Shown piece after piece: positions 16,731 through 23,932 of a stretch of 25,777 nucleotides of DNA. Below the pieces are notes generated by a model. The model did not search any database and was not told the DNA's origin. It saw nothing but the letters and a program-made list of their open reading frames with translations. Origin of the DNA: JAVBNW01 sp031551255 (lineage in GTDB: Bacteria; Bacillota; Clostridia; Christensenellales; UBA1750). Location: positions 1 through 25,777 of the forward strand of contig JAVBNW010000076.1 in NCBI GenBank assembly GCA_031551255.1, in the 5' to 3' direction. A program made the position numbers and the translations under genes. Position 1 is the first letter of the stretch. Each line of letters opens with the position of its first letter.

Positions 16731-17399
16731 TTACAATGCATGCCGCGGGCCGAACAGCGCGCTGCCGATGCGCACCATCGTCGCACCTTCTTGGGCCGCC
16801 ACCACGGCATCGCCCGACATGCCCATGGACAGTATGTCCACCTCGGGCGCGCGGGATATCTGCTCAAATAGCGCTCTTGCTTGGGAAAATACCGGCCGCG
16901 CCAACTCTGGGTCTTCATACAGCGGGGCGATGGTCATCAACCCACGCAGGCGAAGTCTGGGTAATCTCGCAATCTCCTCGAGCAGAGCGGGTATATCTTC
17001 CGGCGCAGCGCCGGCCTTTTGTTCCTCGCCGGCGATATTCACCTGCACGAGGATGTCCACGGTTCTTTGCGCCTTTTCCGCCTGCTTGTGTATTTCCTGG
17101 GCGAGGCGTATCCGATCCACGCTATGAATCAAATAAACATCCTCTATAATACCCCGAACCTTATTGGTTTGCAATTGCCCAATCATATGAAGGCGGAAAT
17201 TATTTCCCAAAGAGTCTTTTTTTTCTAGATATTCTTGTACGCGATTCTCTCCTATATCGCAAATGCCAAGCTCGAGCAAGGGCAGGATGGCTTGTGCGGG
17301 CTGCGTTTTGGTAACCGGCAGCAAAAACACGTCTCTGCCCTTTGAAGCCCTCTTGAGCTCTTCGCGAATTCTCGCAACATTTTCCGCAAGCATGCTCAT
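16731..17399 (-). CDS. yggS: YggS/YlmE-family PLP homeostasis protein
   Basis: 222-residue TIM-barrel protein that binds pyridoxal phosphate without known catalysis and balances the PLP pool. The PLP lysine is Lys31 in LLPVTKTQP. Other signatures are GENRVQEYLEK, HMIGQLQTNK and the phosphate loop SMGMSGDAVVAAQEGATMVRIG. The start ATG at 17399 overlaps the HlyD-like stop as ATGA, and an ATG two codons later is possible. In the B. subtilis division cluster this gene is ylmE, directly before sepF, as here. Confidence 0.95.
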   Translation of the reverse strand: MSMLAENVARIREELKRASKGRDVFLLPVTKTQPAQAILPLLELGICDIGENRVQEYLEKKDSLGNNFRLHMIGQLQTNKVRGIIEDVYLIHSVDRIRLAQEIHKQAEKAQRTVDILVQVNIAGEEQKAGAAPEDIPALLEEIARLPRLRLRGLMTIAPLYEDPELARPVFSQARALFEQISRAPEVDILSMGMSGDAVVAAQEGATMVRIGSALFGPRHAL

Positions 17400-18637
17400 T
17401 TTGCGCGAATCCTCGTTCCCGGGCCAAGTTTGCCTTCTTCTACGGACTCTACGAGCATATAGCCGTGATCGTCCTTCGCTTTGACGTTGACCGATACAAA
17501 CGTCTGCCCGTCTTCCAGGTACACGCCCTTGATGCCGCCGTTGTCCTTGATGGCTTTTACCGGCACCATCAGGCCCTCCACGCGGCTGCCGAGCATAGCG
17601 GTGAGCTTGCGCTGGTTGATGAGCGGGCCTATATCCTCGGTCATATTAAGCACGACCAGCGCCTGGTCGCCGTCGCCCGTAATGCTCTCCACCGTAGCGG
17701 TAAACATCATGTCCTCAAAGCCCACAAAGCTCAGCTCGCACTTCGCACCGCCCGCAAGCGTCCAATCCTTCTCGCGCACGAGCAACAGGGTGTACCATTC
17801 ATCCGGAGTTACGACGCGAAAAATTGGGGGGAGAAATTTATCTTTTTCCTCGGGGGGCACGGTGGGCGCGGCCGTATTGCGGATAAGGCCGGCAACCCCT
17901 TCCACCGTAAGGTTGTTTCGCCGATCGGGCGTTAAGACGTTCTCATAGCCGTCGAAGATGTAGCTGACGCGCCCGTCCATCGTGGATGTGTGCACCGTCG
18001 TCCAGGACTGGATCTTCGTTTCGGCTTCCGTCTCTCTATCGTACAAATCCTGTAGCTGCGTATTGCCCGTAGCTTTCTGCTTATCCTTAATCGACTTTTG
18101 CTTTTGCGTAAGCAGCGTGCGCAAATCCCGCTCGATTTCCACCAGGGCGACGCCCGTGCGCGCGCCTCGTGTAAAAGCCTTAATTTCATCCGTCTTCAGG
18201 CCGATAAGCCTGTTAAACTCGTCGACATCGGAATCCCTAATTCCGGAAAGGTTCGCCTCTTGAAGCTCGGCGATCTGCCTGCGGATATCCTCGAGGTTTT
18301 GTATCTGAGCGTTGCCGTAGCCCTGGCTGTATGTCGTCATGATAGGATCTCCCACCTTGACGGATTGGTTTTCCGTCGCATGGTAGATCACCTTGGAATA
18401 GCTCGACAGCCTGCCGATTTCTTCTTTATGGATTAAAATCGCCTCGGCCCTGGAGTCTTCTTCAATTCTCCCATAGCCAAGCACGAGGATGCTGCTGCCG
18501 CTAAGCAGCGACGCAACGCCCCATACAGTCAGCGCGATAAGGCCGAAGAAAACGAGCAGGAAAATAAAGAAGCGCGCCTTGATGCGCCTCTTTCGCCTTC
18601 TGGGCGGCATGCCGGACGAATAATGGCCGTATTGCAT
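17396..18637 (-). CDS. HlyD-like membrane-anchored protein of the division cluster
   Basis: 413-residue protein with a basic N-terminus (PPRRRKRRIK, 11-20) and one membrane span (about 22-44), then a large extracytoplasmic part. It contains a biotinyl-lipoyl-like half (YSKVIYHATENQSVKVGDPI), a helical region (about 110-200) and a C-terminal beta region with LMVPVKAIKDNGGIKGVYL, the layout of HlyD/RND-type periplasmic adaptors. The start at 18637 follows the sigma gene by 13 bases with GAAGGG upstream; longer frames run through the sigma gene. No ABC or RND partner is nearby, so an export role is doubtful. By recollection, related proteins lie at this spot in other Clostridia. Confidence 0.82.
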   Translation of the reverse strand: MQYGHYSSGMPPRRRKRRIKARFFIFLLVFFGLIALTVWGVASLLSGSSILVLGYGRIEEDSRAEAILIHKEEIGRLSSYSKVIYHATENQSVKVGDPIMTTYSQGYGNAQIQNLEDIRRQIAELQEANLSGIRDSDVDEFNRLIGLKTDEIKAFTRGARTGVALVEIERDLRTLLTQKQKSIKDKQKATGNTQLQDLYDRETEAETKIQSWTTVHTSTMDGRVSYIFDGYENVLTPDRRNNLTVEGVAGLIRNTAAPTVPPEEKDKFLPPIFRVVTPDEWYTLLLVREKDWTLAGGAKCELSFVGFEDMMFTATVESITGDGDQALVVLNMTEDIGPLINQRKLTAMLGSRVEGLMVPVKAIKDNGGIKGVYLEDGQTFVSVNVKAKDDHGYMLVESVEEGKLGPGTRIRAK

Positions 18638-18650
18638 AGCAACAACCCTT

Positions 18651-19418
18651 CTACGATACGATGGATTTGCGGAAACGATCGATGATTCTGCGCTCCACCC
18701 TGGAAACGTACATCTGCGACACGTGCATCTCCTTGGCGATGTCGCGCTGACTGCGCCCCTTCCAATAACGCTGAGTAACGACAAAGCGTTCCGCTTCTGT
18801 CAATTTTTCCATTTCTTTTGTGATAAATTCTTGGATATCCACCATTGCGAAGCCAGGATCCTCGCCGCCGATCATGTCCATCAGCTGGCCCTCGCCATCC
18901 TCGCCGACCTTTGCGTTGAGCGAGGCCACCGAAAGGCTCTCTCCGGTTTCCAGCGCCTCGAGCACGTTATCCAGCGGCACGTCAAGATGCGCCGCAATCT
19001 CGTCGGGCGTGGGGCTGCGCAGCAGCGTCGCGTACAGCTCCTCCCGCGCCTTCTCGATGCGGCGCAAAAGTTCGGAGGCCCGTCTTGGCATCCTTACGTT
19101 GCGCGCATTATCCCTGAAGTGGTTTTTGATTACGCCGAGCACCGTAGGGGTTGCGAACGTTGTAAACTTAACGCCTTTTCCCATATCGAAGCGGTCGACC
19201 GCCTGAATCAGCGCAAGAGAAGCCACCTGAAACAGATCTTCATAGTCGATGCTGCGTCCGGCATGGCGCCTTGCGATGGCGTCGGCAATATAGAGGTAGC
19301 GCTTGACGAGCTCGTTGCGTGTAGCAATGTCCCGCGTCTTTGCGTACTCCAAAAAAAGCTCCTCGGCGCTGGCGGACGAATCAAACGGTTCGCGCAAGTG
19401 CCTACCCCCCCATGACAT
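18651..19418 (-). CDS. RNA polymerase sigma factor, SigB/SigF/SigG family
   Basis: 255-residue sigma-70 family factor. Region 2 (about 21-110) includes DYEDLFQVASLALIQAVDRF and KFTTFATPTVLGVIKNHFRD. Region 3 lies at about 115-165. Region 4 ends in a helix-turn-helix (about 223-249, SQRDIAKEMHVSQMYVSRV) for the -35 box. The unusually short regions and MPRRASELL fit the SigB/SigF/SigG group. An anti-sigma-like gene lies just upstream and overlaps by 17 bases, as in rsbW-sigB and spoIIAB-sigF. The ATG at 19418 lacks a clear Shine-Dalgarno; a TTG a few codons later behind a G-rich run is an alternative. Stress versus sporulation role cannot be decided. Confidence 0.9.
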   Translation of the reverse strand: MSWGGRHLREPFDSSASAEELFLEYAKTRDIATRNELVKRYLYIADAIARRHAGRSIDYEDLFQVASLALIQAVDRFDMGKGVKFTTFATPTVLGVIKNHFRDNARNVRMPRRASELLRRIEKAREELYATLLRSPTPDEIAAHLDVPLDNVLEALETGESLSVASLNAKVGEDGEGQLMDMIGGEDPGFAMVDIQEFITKEMEKLTEAERFVVTQRYWKGRSQRDIAKEMHVSQMYVSRVERRIIDRFRKSIVS

Positions 19419-19806
19419 CGGCGCACAACGCGACCGCCGCGATATGCGGCCCTTCCATCGTAAGATTGGCCGATGTCACCAAAGACTCGAGTATGATGCG
19501 GCACATATCCGCATCGGGCGGAATTTCTTCTTGTTTGGCCACGCGCTCGCCTTCGCCCGTTACGCTGACGCACAGCGCGTCGCCCCAGGTAAACTTAACG
19601 CCGAGGCGTTCAAAGCCCAGCGGCTGGTGGATCATCAAAAAGCAGGCCTCGTGAACGGCGGTTTTAAAATCCTCCAAGGCGTCCATATCCAGCGCGCCGG
19701 GAGAGGCGACGCCGGACGCCGTAAGCCGCACCACCAAAAGGGCCTCTTCCGATGCGGGAATGTGAAGCTCGATCTGTTCGCGAGCAACTTGGCGCATTGT
19801 AGACAT
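19402..19806 (-). CDS. Anti-sigma-like protein, degenerate RsbW/SpoIIAB ATPase fold
   Basis: 134-residue protein whose position and middle region (DFKTAVHEAC, 46-55) match the GHKL-type anti-sigma kinases RsbW and SpoIIAB. In those the helix reads roughly E-A-C-x-N-A, where the Asn holds magnesium and ATP. Here Leu57 stands in the Asn position, and no DxGxG ATP-lid motif follows. So it may bind sigma without kinase activity, or have become something else. The ATG at 19806 follows AGAGGTG, behind an extended -10 promoter. No anti-anti-sigma gene (SpoIIAA/RsbV) adjoins. The family assignment rests on the helix and gene order, so it is moderate. Confidence 0.68.
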   Translation of the reverse strand: MSTMRQVAREQIELHIPASEEALLVVRLTASGVASPGALDMDALEDFKTAVHEACFLMIHQPLGFERLGVKFTWGDALCVSVTGEGERVAKQEEIPPDADMCRIILESLVTSANLTMEGPHIAAVALCADVMGG

Positions 19807-19835
19807 GCTACACCTCTACCCAAGTGATTTTACAC

Positions 19836-19844
19836 AGTATACCA
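19836..19844 (-). promoter_or_regulatory. Extended -10 promoter of the anti-sigma/sigma operon
   Basis: The minus strand reads TGGTATACT, an extended -10 (TATACT at 19836-19841), about 30 bases before the start codon of the anti-sigma-like gene. The -35 region (around 19859-19864) is weak, as extended -10 promoters allow. This is the most likely start point for the whole division-cluster transcript. Confidence 0.65.
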
Positions 19845-19931
19845 TAATATCGCGATGAATCATAGCATTGCGGTCTGTTGGAATCGCGCAAATCCATATT
19901 TTTCTACATAATATGCGGATAGCGCGAAGCG

Positions 19932-20615
19932 CTACGTACATTCATCACAAAGAAGATCCGGCCGCACTTTTTTCGTGAGCCGAGCCGCCTGCTCTTTGCG
20001 CCACGCCTGAATGTTGGCATGGTGCCCCGAGAGCAGCACTTCCGGTATGGCCAGGTCTTCGAAAACCGCGGGCCGCGTGTATTGCGGGTATTCGAGCAGA
20101 CCGCCGGAAAACGATTCGTCCACATTGGATTCCTCGCTGCCCAGCACGCCCGGCAGAAGCCTCGCCACGCAATCGATCAGCACCATGGCCGGCAGTTCTC
20201 CGCCGGTGAGCACGTAATCTCCGATGGAGATCTCCTCGTCGATCACAAGATCGATCGCCCTTTGATCGACCCCTTCGTAGTGACCGCATAAGAGGATAAG
20301 GTTCTCCTCGCACGCAAACTGCTCCGCCTTTTTTTGCGTAAGCGTGGCTCCCCTTGGCGAAAGATAAATTCTGCGTGCGTTAAAGCCCTCGCAAGCCGCG
20401 CGCATCGCATCCACGATGGGTTGCGCCGTCATCACAAGGCCCGCGCCTCCGCCGAAGGGGTAGTCGTCCGTCCGTCGGTGCTTGTCCTTGGTATATGCTC
20501 TAATGTCGATGGGCTCCACCGATAAAAGCCCACCCCGAGCAGCGCGCCCCAGGATGCTCTCCCCCATCACCGGGGGGAACATCGCCGGGAACAGCGTAAG
20601 CACCTTAATCCTCAT
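19932..20615 (-). CDS. trmD: tRNA (guanine-N1)-methyltransferase
   Basis: 227-residue SPOUT enzyme methylating G37 of tRNAs, using S-adenosylmethionine, to prevent frameshifting. The trefoil-knot cofactor site is visible from LLCGHYEGVDQR (108-119) to EEISIGDYVLTGGELPA (127-143). The N-terminus MRIKVLTLFPAMF and DDYPFGGGAGLVM are typical. The start at 20615 overlaps the end of rimM by 11 bases with AGGTGG upstream; the longer frame runs into rimM. The protein is slightly shorter than many TrmD because the C-terminal domain is brief. No strong terminator follows. Confidence 0.96.
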   Translation of the reverse strand: MRIKVLTLFPAMFPPVMGESILGRAARGGLLSVEPIDIRAYTKDKHRRTDDYPFGGGAGLVMTAQPIVDAMRAACEGFNARRIYLSPRGATLTQKKAEQFACEENLILLCGHYEGVDQRAIDLVIDEEISIGDYVLTGGELPAMVLIDCVARLLPGVLGSEESNVDESFSGGLLEYPQYTRPAVFEDLAIPEVLLSGHHANIQAWRKEQAARLTKKVRPDLLCDECT

Positions 20616-21123
20616 CGCTATACACCGCCACCTGGGCAAGGGCCTGCGATCGCAACACCATGATTCCGTTTTCAGGATCGATGCGCTCAATCACGCGCTT
20701 GAGCGCGGGAAACAAAAAATCCCTTGGGCCTTTGACGCTGTATACATCGTTGCCCCCGGCCTGCGATACATCCTCAAGCCGCCCAAGCTTGGCGCCGGTC
20801 TCGTCAAGGACCGCAAGGCCGATCAAGTCGGCGATAAAATAGCGCCCCTTGGGCAGCTTCACCGCGTGCTCCCGGTCTACGAACAGTTCCTTGTCGCGCA
20901 GCGCCTCGGCGGCGTTTCGGTCGGCAACCCCTTCAAGCAGCAAAAACACGTCCTGCCCGCTCACGCGCGCGGACACAACCCGGGCCTGCTCTCCACCCTC
21001 GCCGAGCCAGATCTTCGTAAGCTTTAAAAACCTTTCGGGATCGTCGGTAAAAGAGGTAACCTTTACCTCGCCCCGAATGCCCTGGGGCTTGACGATCTTG
21101 CCGATGCACAGATATTCCCTCAT
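20605..21123 (-). CDS. rimM: 16S rRNA processing / ribosome maturation factor
   Basis: 172-residue assembly factor for the 30S subunit head that binds S19. The N-terminal domain begins MREYLCIGKIVKPQGIRGEV, and the PRC-barrel half contains YFIADLIGLAVLDETG and ends with IPD-like features (VIERIDPENGIMVLR). The start at 21123 has GGAGG four bases upstream. It is co-transcribed with trmD, the usual partner. In many Bacillota rpsP-khpA-rimM-trmD is continuous, but here a 430-base gap with terminators separates khpA from rimM, so rimM-trmD likely has its own promoter; none was convincing. Confidence 0.95.
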   Translation of the reverse strand: MREYLCIGKIVKPQGIRGEVKVTSFTDDPERFLKLTKIWLGEGGEQARVVSARVSGQDVFLLLEGVADRNAAEALRDKELFVDREHAVKLPKGRYFIADLIGLAVLDETGAKLGRLEDVSQAGGNDVYSVKGPRDFLFPALKRVIERIDPENGIMVLRSQALAQVAVYSDED

Positions 21124-21183
21124 GCGGCCTCCGCTTCTTAAGAAAAACCACACGCCGGACGGCACTGGGCTGTCCGGCAACTT

Positions 21184-21213
21184 ATCAAAAAAGTGCTGCG
21201 GCGCTTTTTTGAT
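21184..21213. terminator. Bidirectional terminator-like hairpin
   Basis: ATCAAAAAAGTGC and GCGCTTTTTTGAT form a 13-pair stem with a TGCG loop. The stem itself contains A6/T6 runs, so either strand gives a GC stem leading into U residues. It lies between khpA and rimM. A further hairpin at 21154-21178 (GCCGGACGGC arm, five-base loop) stands between it and rimM. Confidence 0.6.
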
Positions 21214-21273
21214 TTAGTGAAACGCCGTTTTTGTTTTGACGCTGCGCATCTGGTCGGCAAAAACACAAAGAAA

Positions 21274-21303
21274 CTAAAATTGCCCGTTGCGGGGCAATTT
21301 TAG
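21274..21303 (-). terminator. Probable terminator of the ylxM-ffh-rpsP-khpA operon
   Basis: CTAAAATTGCCC pairs perfectly with GGGCAATTTTAG (12 pairs, six-base loop). On the minus strand it is followed by TTTCTTTGTGTTTTTG, so it should stop transcription coming from khpA. It lies about 250 bases after the khpA stop. Confidence 0.68.
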
Positions 21304-21552
21304 CCGCCCGCATCGCCGCACCTTCTACCGTTCGTGTGGGCTTCCGCTTCACTGCGTTCGCGGGTCGCCTCGCACTCACGGGCCTTCCGCCTCGTCCTTT
21401 GTGCGCAACGCGCACGCTCGGCTCCAGCCGCCGGCGGGCGATCTTATTTGGAGGGCTTTGCCCTCCGAACCTCCCAAGTCACGCAGTTTCGATAAACCCA
21501 TGCATAGCCTTTGGCTATCGGGCATATATCGCCCATGGAGCAGTAAAACTGT
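21304..21552. other. Hairpin-rich intergenic stretch after khpA, no gene seen
   Basis: These 250 bases hold no credible coding region. Small perfect hairpins include GGAGGGC-TTT-GCCCTCC (21450-21466), ATAGCC-TTT-GGCTAT (about 21504-21518) and GGGC with GCCC around ATATAT (about 21520-21534). The rest is GC-rich and short-repeat-like (GCTTCCGCTTC, GCGCAACGCGC). It could be a degraded mobile repeat or a structured 3' untranslated region. No match to a known RNA family was recognised. Confidence 0.5.
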
Positions 21553-21780
21553 TTACAAGATCTCGACCATGATGTTCTTGCCGCTCCTGGCGTTCGCCGC
21601 CTTGACGACCGAGCGGATCGCCTTGGCTATGCGCCCCTGCTTGCCGATCACCTTGCCCATATCCTCGGGCGCAACGCGCAGCTCAATGACGGTGCCGTTC
21701 GGCTCTTCGATCTGACGAAGTTCCACCTGCTCGGGATGATCCACCAGCGCGCAGGCGATGGTTTTGACCAACTCCACCAT
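21553..21780 (-). CDS. khpA: KhpA-family KH-domain RNA-binding protein
   Basis: 75-residue protein consisting of one KH domain with the RNA-binding loop GKQG inside VIGKQGRIAKAIRSV. It begins MVELVKTIACALVDHPEQV, the standard N-terminus. Homologues (YlqC) pair with KhpB and affect cell elongation and division by binding many transcripts. The ATG at 21780 with AGGTGGG upstream is preferred over a GTG nine bases earlier that touches the rpsP stop. It is the last gene of the ffh operon. Confidence 0.94.
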   Translation of the reverse strand: MVELVKTIACALVDHPEQVELRQIEEPNGTVIELRVAPEDMGKVIGKQGRIAKAIRSVVKAANARSGKNIMVEIL

Positions 21781-21789
21781 GGCGCCCAC

Positions 21790-22032
21790 CTACTGAATCG
21801 CGCCGCTCTTTTTCAAAATCGCGCGCACGGTTTCGGTCGGCTGTGCGCCGTTTTTGATCCACTGCGCGGCCTTGTCGTTGTCCACCTTGATTTCAGCGGG
21901 GTTGGCAATGGGGTTGTAGTAGCCGATCGACTCGATGAAGCGCCCGTCGCGCGGGAAGCGGCTGTCGGCGACGACGATACGGTAAAACGGCTTTTTCTTC
22001 ATGCCCATTCTCTTGAGACGGATCTTGACCAT
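21790..22032 (-). CDS. rpsP: 30S ribosomal protein S16
   Basis: 80-residue ribosomal protein S16, of normal family length. It begins MVKIRLKRMGMKKKPFYRIVVADSR and includes DGRFIESIGYYNP, both diagnostic. The start ATG at 22032 has a GGAGG at ideal spacing; an ATG five codons earlier would place the Shine-Dalgarno inside the gene. It lies 90 bases after ffh in an AT-rich gap and 9 bases before the khpA start. Confidence 0.97.
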   Translation of the reverse strand: MVKIRLKRMGMKKKPFYRIVVADSRFPRDGRFIESIGYYNPIANPAEIKVDNDKAAQWIKNGAQPTETVRAILKKSGAIQ

Positions 22033-22122
22033 GGTTAATTCCTCCAAATAATCGAAAATAGGTTTTTATAACAATCATCGTGCGATGAATCGCTATTGGA
22101 TCGATGGATGGGCCTTTAAACA

Positions 22123-23454
22123 TCAGCCGAAAAACGGCATCCGCATTCCGCGGCGGCGCTTCCCGCCGCCCCCTCCGAACTGCTTCATCATTTGCTTCAT
22201 CTGTTCAAATTGCTTAAGCAGCCGGTTGATCTCCTGCACGCTGGTGCCCGAGCCCGCCGCCACGCGCTTCTTGCGCGAGGCGTTAAGCACGTTTGGGTTG
22301 CGGCGCTCAAACGACGTCATGGAAAGCACGATGGCCTCCGTGCGCCCCATCGCCTTTTCATCTACCTGCACATCGCCCAGCTTCTGCGCGCCCGGCAACA
22401 TTTTGAGCATTTCCGAAACGCCGCCCATGTTCTTCATCTGGCCGAGCTGGTCGAGAAAGTCCTCGAGGGTAAACTCCGCCTTTCTGAGCTTTTGCTCCAT
22501 TTCGGCGGCCTTTTGCTCATCGATGGCATCCTGCGCCTTTTCGATCAGGGACAAAACATCCCCCATGCCCAGGATGCGCGACGCCATACGGTCCGGATAA
22601 AACGGCTCGATGTCGGTCACCTTTTCGCCTACGCCCGCAAACTTAATGGGCTTGCCCGTCACCGCGCGCACCGAAAGCGCCGCGCCGCCGCGGGTGTCGG
22701 AATCGAGCTTGGAGAGAATGACGCCGGTAACGCTGAGCTGCTTGTCGAAGGATTCGGCGACATTCACCGCGTCCTGGCCGGTCATCGCGTCGACGACCAG
22801 CAGGATTTCCGTAGGCGAAAGCATATCCTTGAGCGTTTTAAGCTCGCGCATCAGCTCAAAGTCGATATGCAGGCGGCCGGCGGTATCCACGATCACCGTA
22901 TCGCAAAAATCGTGCTTCGCCTTGGCGATCGCGGCGCGGGCGATATCGACTACAGGCGTTTGGGAACCCATGTCGAACACCGGCACGCCGACTTTCTCGC
23001 CCATCACCTTCAGTTGGTCGATCGCGGCGGGGCGATATATATCGCAGGCCACGAGCATGGGCTTTTTGCCCTGCTTTTTCAGCATGCCGCCCAGCTTGGC
23101 GGCCATGGTGGTTTTGCCCGCGCCCTGTAGGCCGCAGAGCATGTATACCGTGGGCAGTGAAGAAGATACCTCGAGCTTGGCGCCCTTGCCGCCCATAAGC
23201 TCGGTAAGCTCTTCGTTGACGATCTTGATGACCTGCTGGCCGGGCGTCAGGCTCTGCAAAATGCCCTCGCCCACCGCGCGTTCGGAGACTTTTTTGATGA
23301 AGTCTTTTACGACTAAGAAGTTGACGTCGGCCTCAAGCAGCGCCATGCGCACCTCGCGCATCGCGTCTTTGATATCTTTTTCAGAAAGCTTACCTCTGCC
23401 GGTGAGCTTTTTGAACGCGGCGTCAAGTTTGGCCGCAAGTCCTTCAAACGCCAT
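22123..23454 (-). CDS. ffh: Signal recognition particle GTPase Ffh
   Basis: 443-residue SRP54 protein that with 4.5S/6S RNA recognises signal peptides and targets ribosomes to FtsY and SecYEG. The N domain covers about 1-90. The G domain starts with the P-loop GLQGAGKTT (108-116), followed by DTAGR and the KLD recognition motif. The methionine-rich M domain (about 300-435) ends with a Gly/Arg/Met-rich tail. All appear intact. The start overlaps the ylxM stop by 11 bases, and a 90-base gap leads to rpsP. Confidence 0.97.
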   Translation of the reverse strand: MAFEGLAAKLDAAFKKLTGRGKLSEKDIKDAMREVRMALLEADVNFLVVKDFIKKVSERAVGEGILQSLTPGQQVIKIVNEELTELMGGKGAKLEVSSSLPTVYMLCGLQGAGKTTMAAKLGGMLKKQGKKPMLVACDIYRPAAIDQLKVMGEKVGVPVFDMGSQTPVVDIARAAIAKAKHDFCDTVIVDTAGRLHIDFELMRELKTLKDMLSPTEILLVVDAMTGQDAVNVAESFDKQLSVTGVILSKLDSDTRGGAALSVRAVTGKPIKFAGVGEKVTDIEPFYPDRMASRILGMGDVLSLIEKAQDAIDEQKAAEMEQKLRKAEFTLEDFLDQLGQMKNMGGVSEMLKMLPGAQKLGDVQVDEKAMGRTEAIVLSMTSFERRNPNVLNASRKKRVAAGSGTSVQEINRLLKQFEQMKQMMKQFGGGGGKRRRGMRMPFFG

Positions 23455-23782
23455 GTTCTTCCCCCTCGATCAATTCGCTAAGGATATCGCGCAGCACCTG
23501 CGCGTCTTTCATGCCTTCGATGTGCCCAAGCGCCTTTTCCACCAGAGCCTGCGTGCGCATGTGGCGCCTAAGCAGCCCCAGCTTTTCTTCATAGTAGCTA
23601 AGCTGCTCTTTGGCGGCGCCGGCGGCGTCGGCTGCTCCCTGGCGGGAGATGCCCAGCTCCGCGGCGATTTCGGCATAGCTTAGATCTTCTTCAAGGTGCA
23701 GCGAGAGGGCCTCGCGCTGCTTTTGCGTGAGCAGCGTGCCGTAAAGATCCAGCAGCAGAGTCATTTGAACATTCTTTTCCAA
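23444..23782 (-). CDS. ylxM: YlxM-family (UPF0122) SRP-associated DNA/RNA-binding protein
   Basis: 112-residue helix-turn-helix protein of the UPF0122 family. Residues LLTQKQREALSLHLEEDLSYAEIA, followed by AELGISRQGA, form the sigma-4-like HTH. A C-terminal helical part follows. Homologues are encoded before ffh and modulate SRP assembly. The TTG at 23782 is chosen as start because it gives the family N-terminus (MEKNVQMTLLLDLYG) with AAAGGG upstream; the first ATG (23764) would remove six residues. An open frame continues far upstream but only because it is the shadow of glyS. The gene has its own consensus promoter. Confidence 0.92.
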   Translation of the reverse strand: MEKNVQMTLLLDLYGTLLTQKQREALSLHLEEDLSYAEIAAELGISRQGAADAAGAAKEQLSYYEEKLGLLRRHMRTQALVEKALGHIEGMKDAQVLRDILSELIEGEEHGV

Positions 23783-23822
23783 AGCGGCGCCCTTTCGGCT
23801 GTCAAGCCTTACAACTTGACGA

Positions 23823-23851
23823 AGCATAACACACTCAAAAAATGCTGTCAA
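23823..23851 (-). promoter_or_regulatory. Promoter of the ylxM-ffh operon
   Basis: Minus-strand TTGACA (23846-23851) and TATGCT (23823-23828) are 17 bases apart. It points to ylxM, 40 bases before the TTG start. GTCAAG (23801-23806) and CTTGAC (23815-23820) just downstream form an inverted repeat in the start region. Confidence 0.85.
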
Positions 23852-23889
23852 GCACCGTTCGCTACTTGCAGTCCACTTTTGTATTAACT

Positions 23890-23904
23890 TTGTCAGCTTG
23901 ACAA
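23890..23904. promoter_or_regulatory. Inverted repeat over the glyS -35 box
   Basis: TTGTCA-GCT-TGACAA is a perfect 6-3-6 inverted repeat overlapping the glyS -35 hexamer. With the half-sites near the ylxM promoter it makes four GTCAAG/CTTGAC copies in about 100 bases. It may be an operator, but the -35 consensus itself contributes part of the match. Confidence 0.4.
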
Positions 23905-23926
23905 ACGGCAGAATTTGCTGTATAGT
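23898..23926 (+). promoter_or_regulatory. Promoter of glyS
   Basis: TTGACA (23898-23903) and TATAGT (23921-23926) are 17 bases apart on the plus strand. Transcription should start near 23933, so the T-box leader is about 195 bases and the full 5' leader about 260. Confidence 0.88.
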
Positions 23927-23932
23927 TATTTG

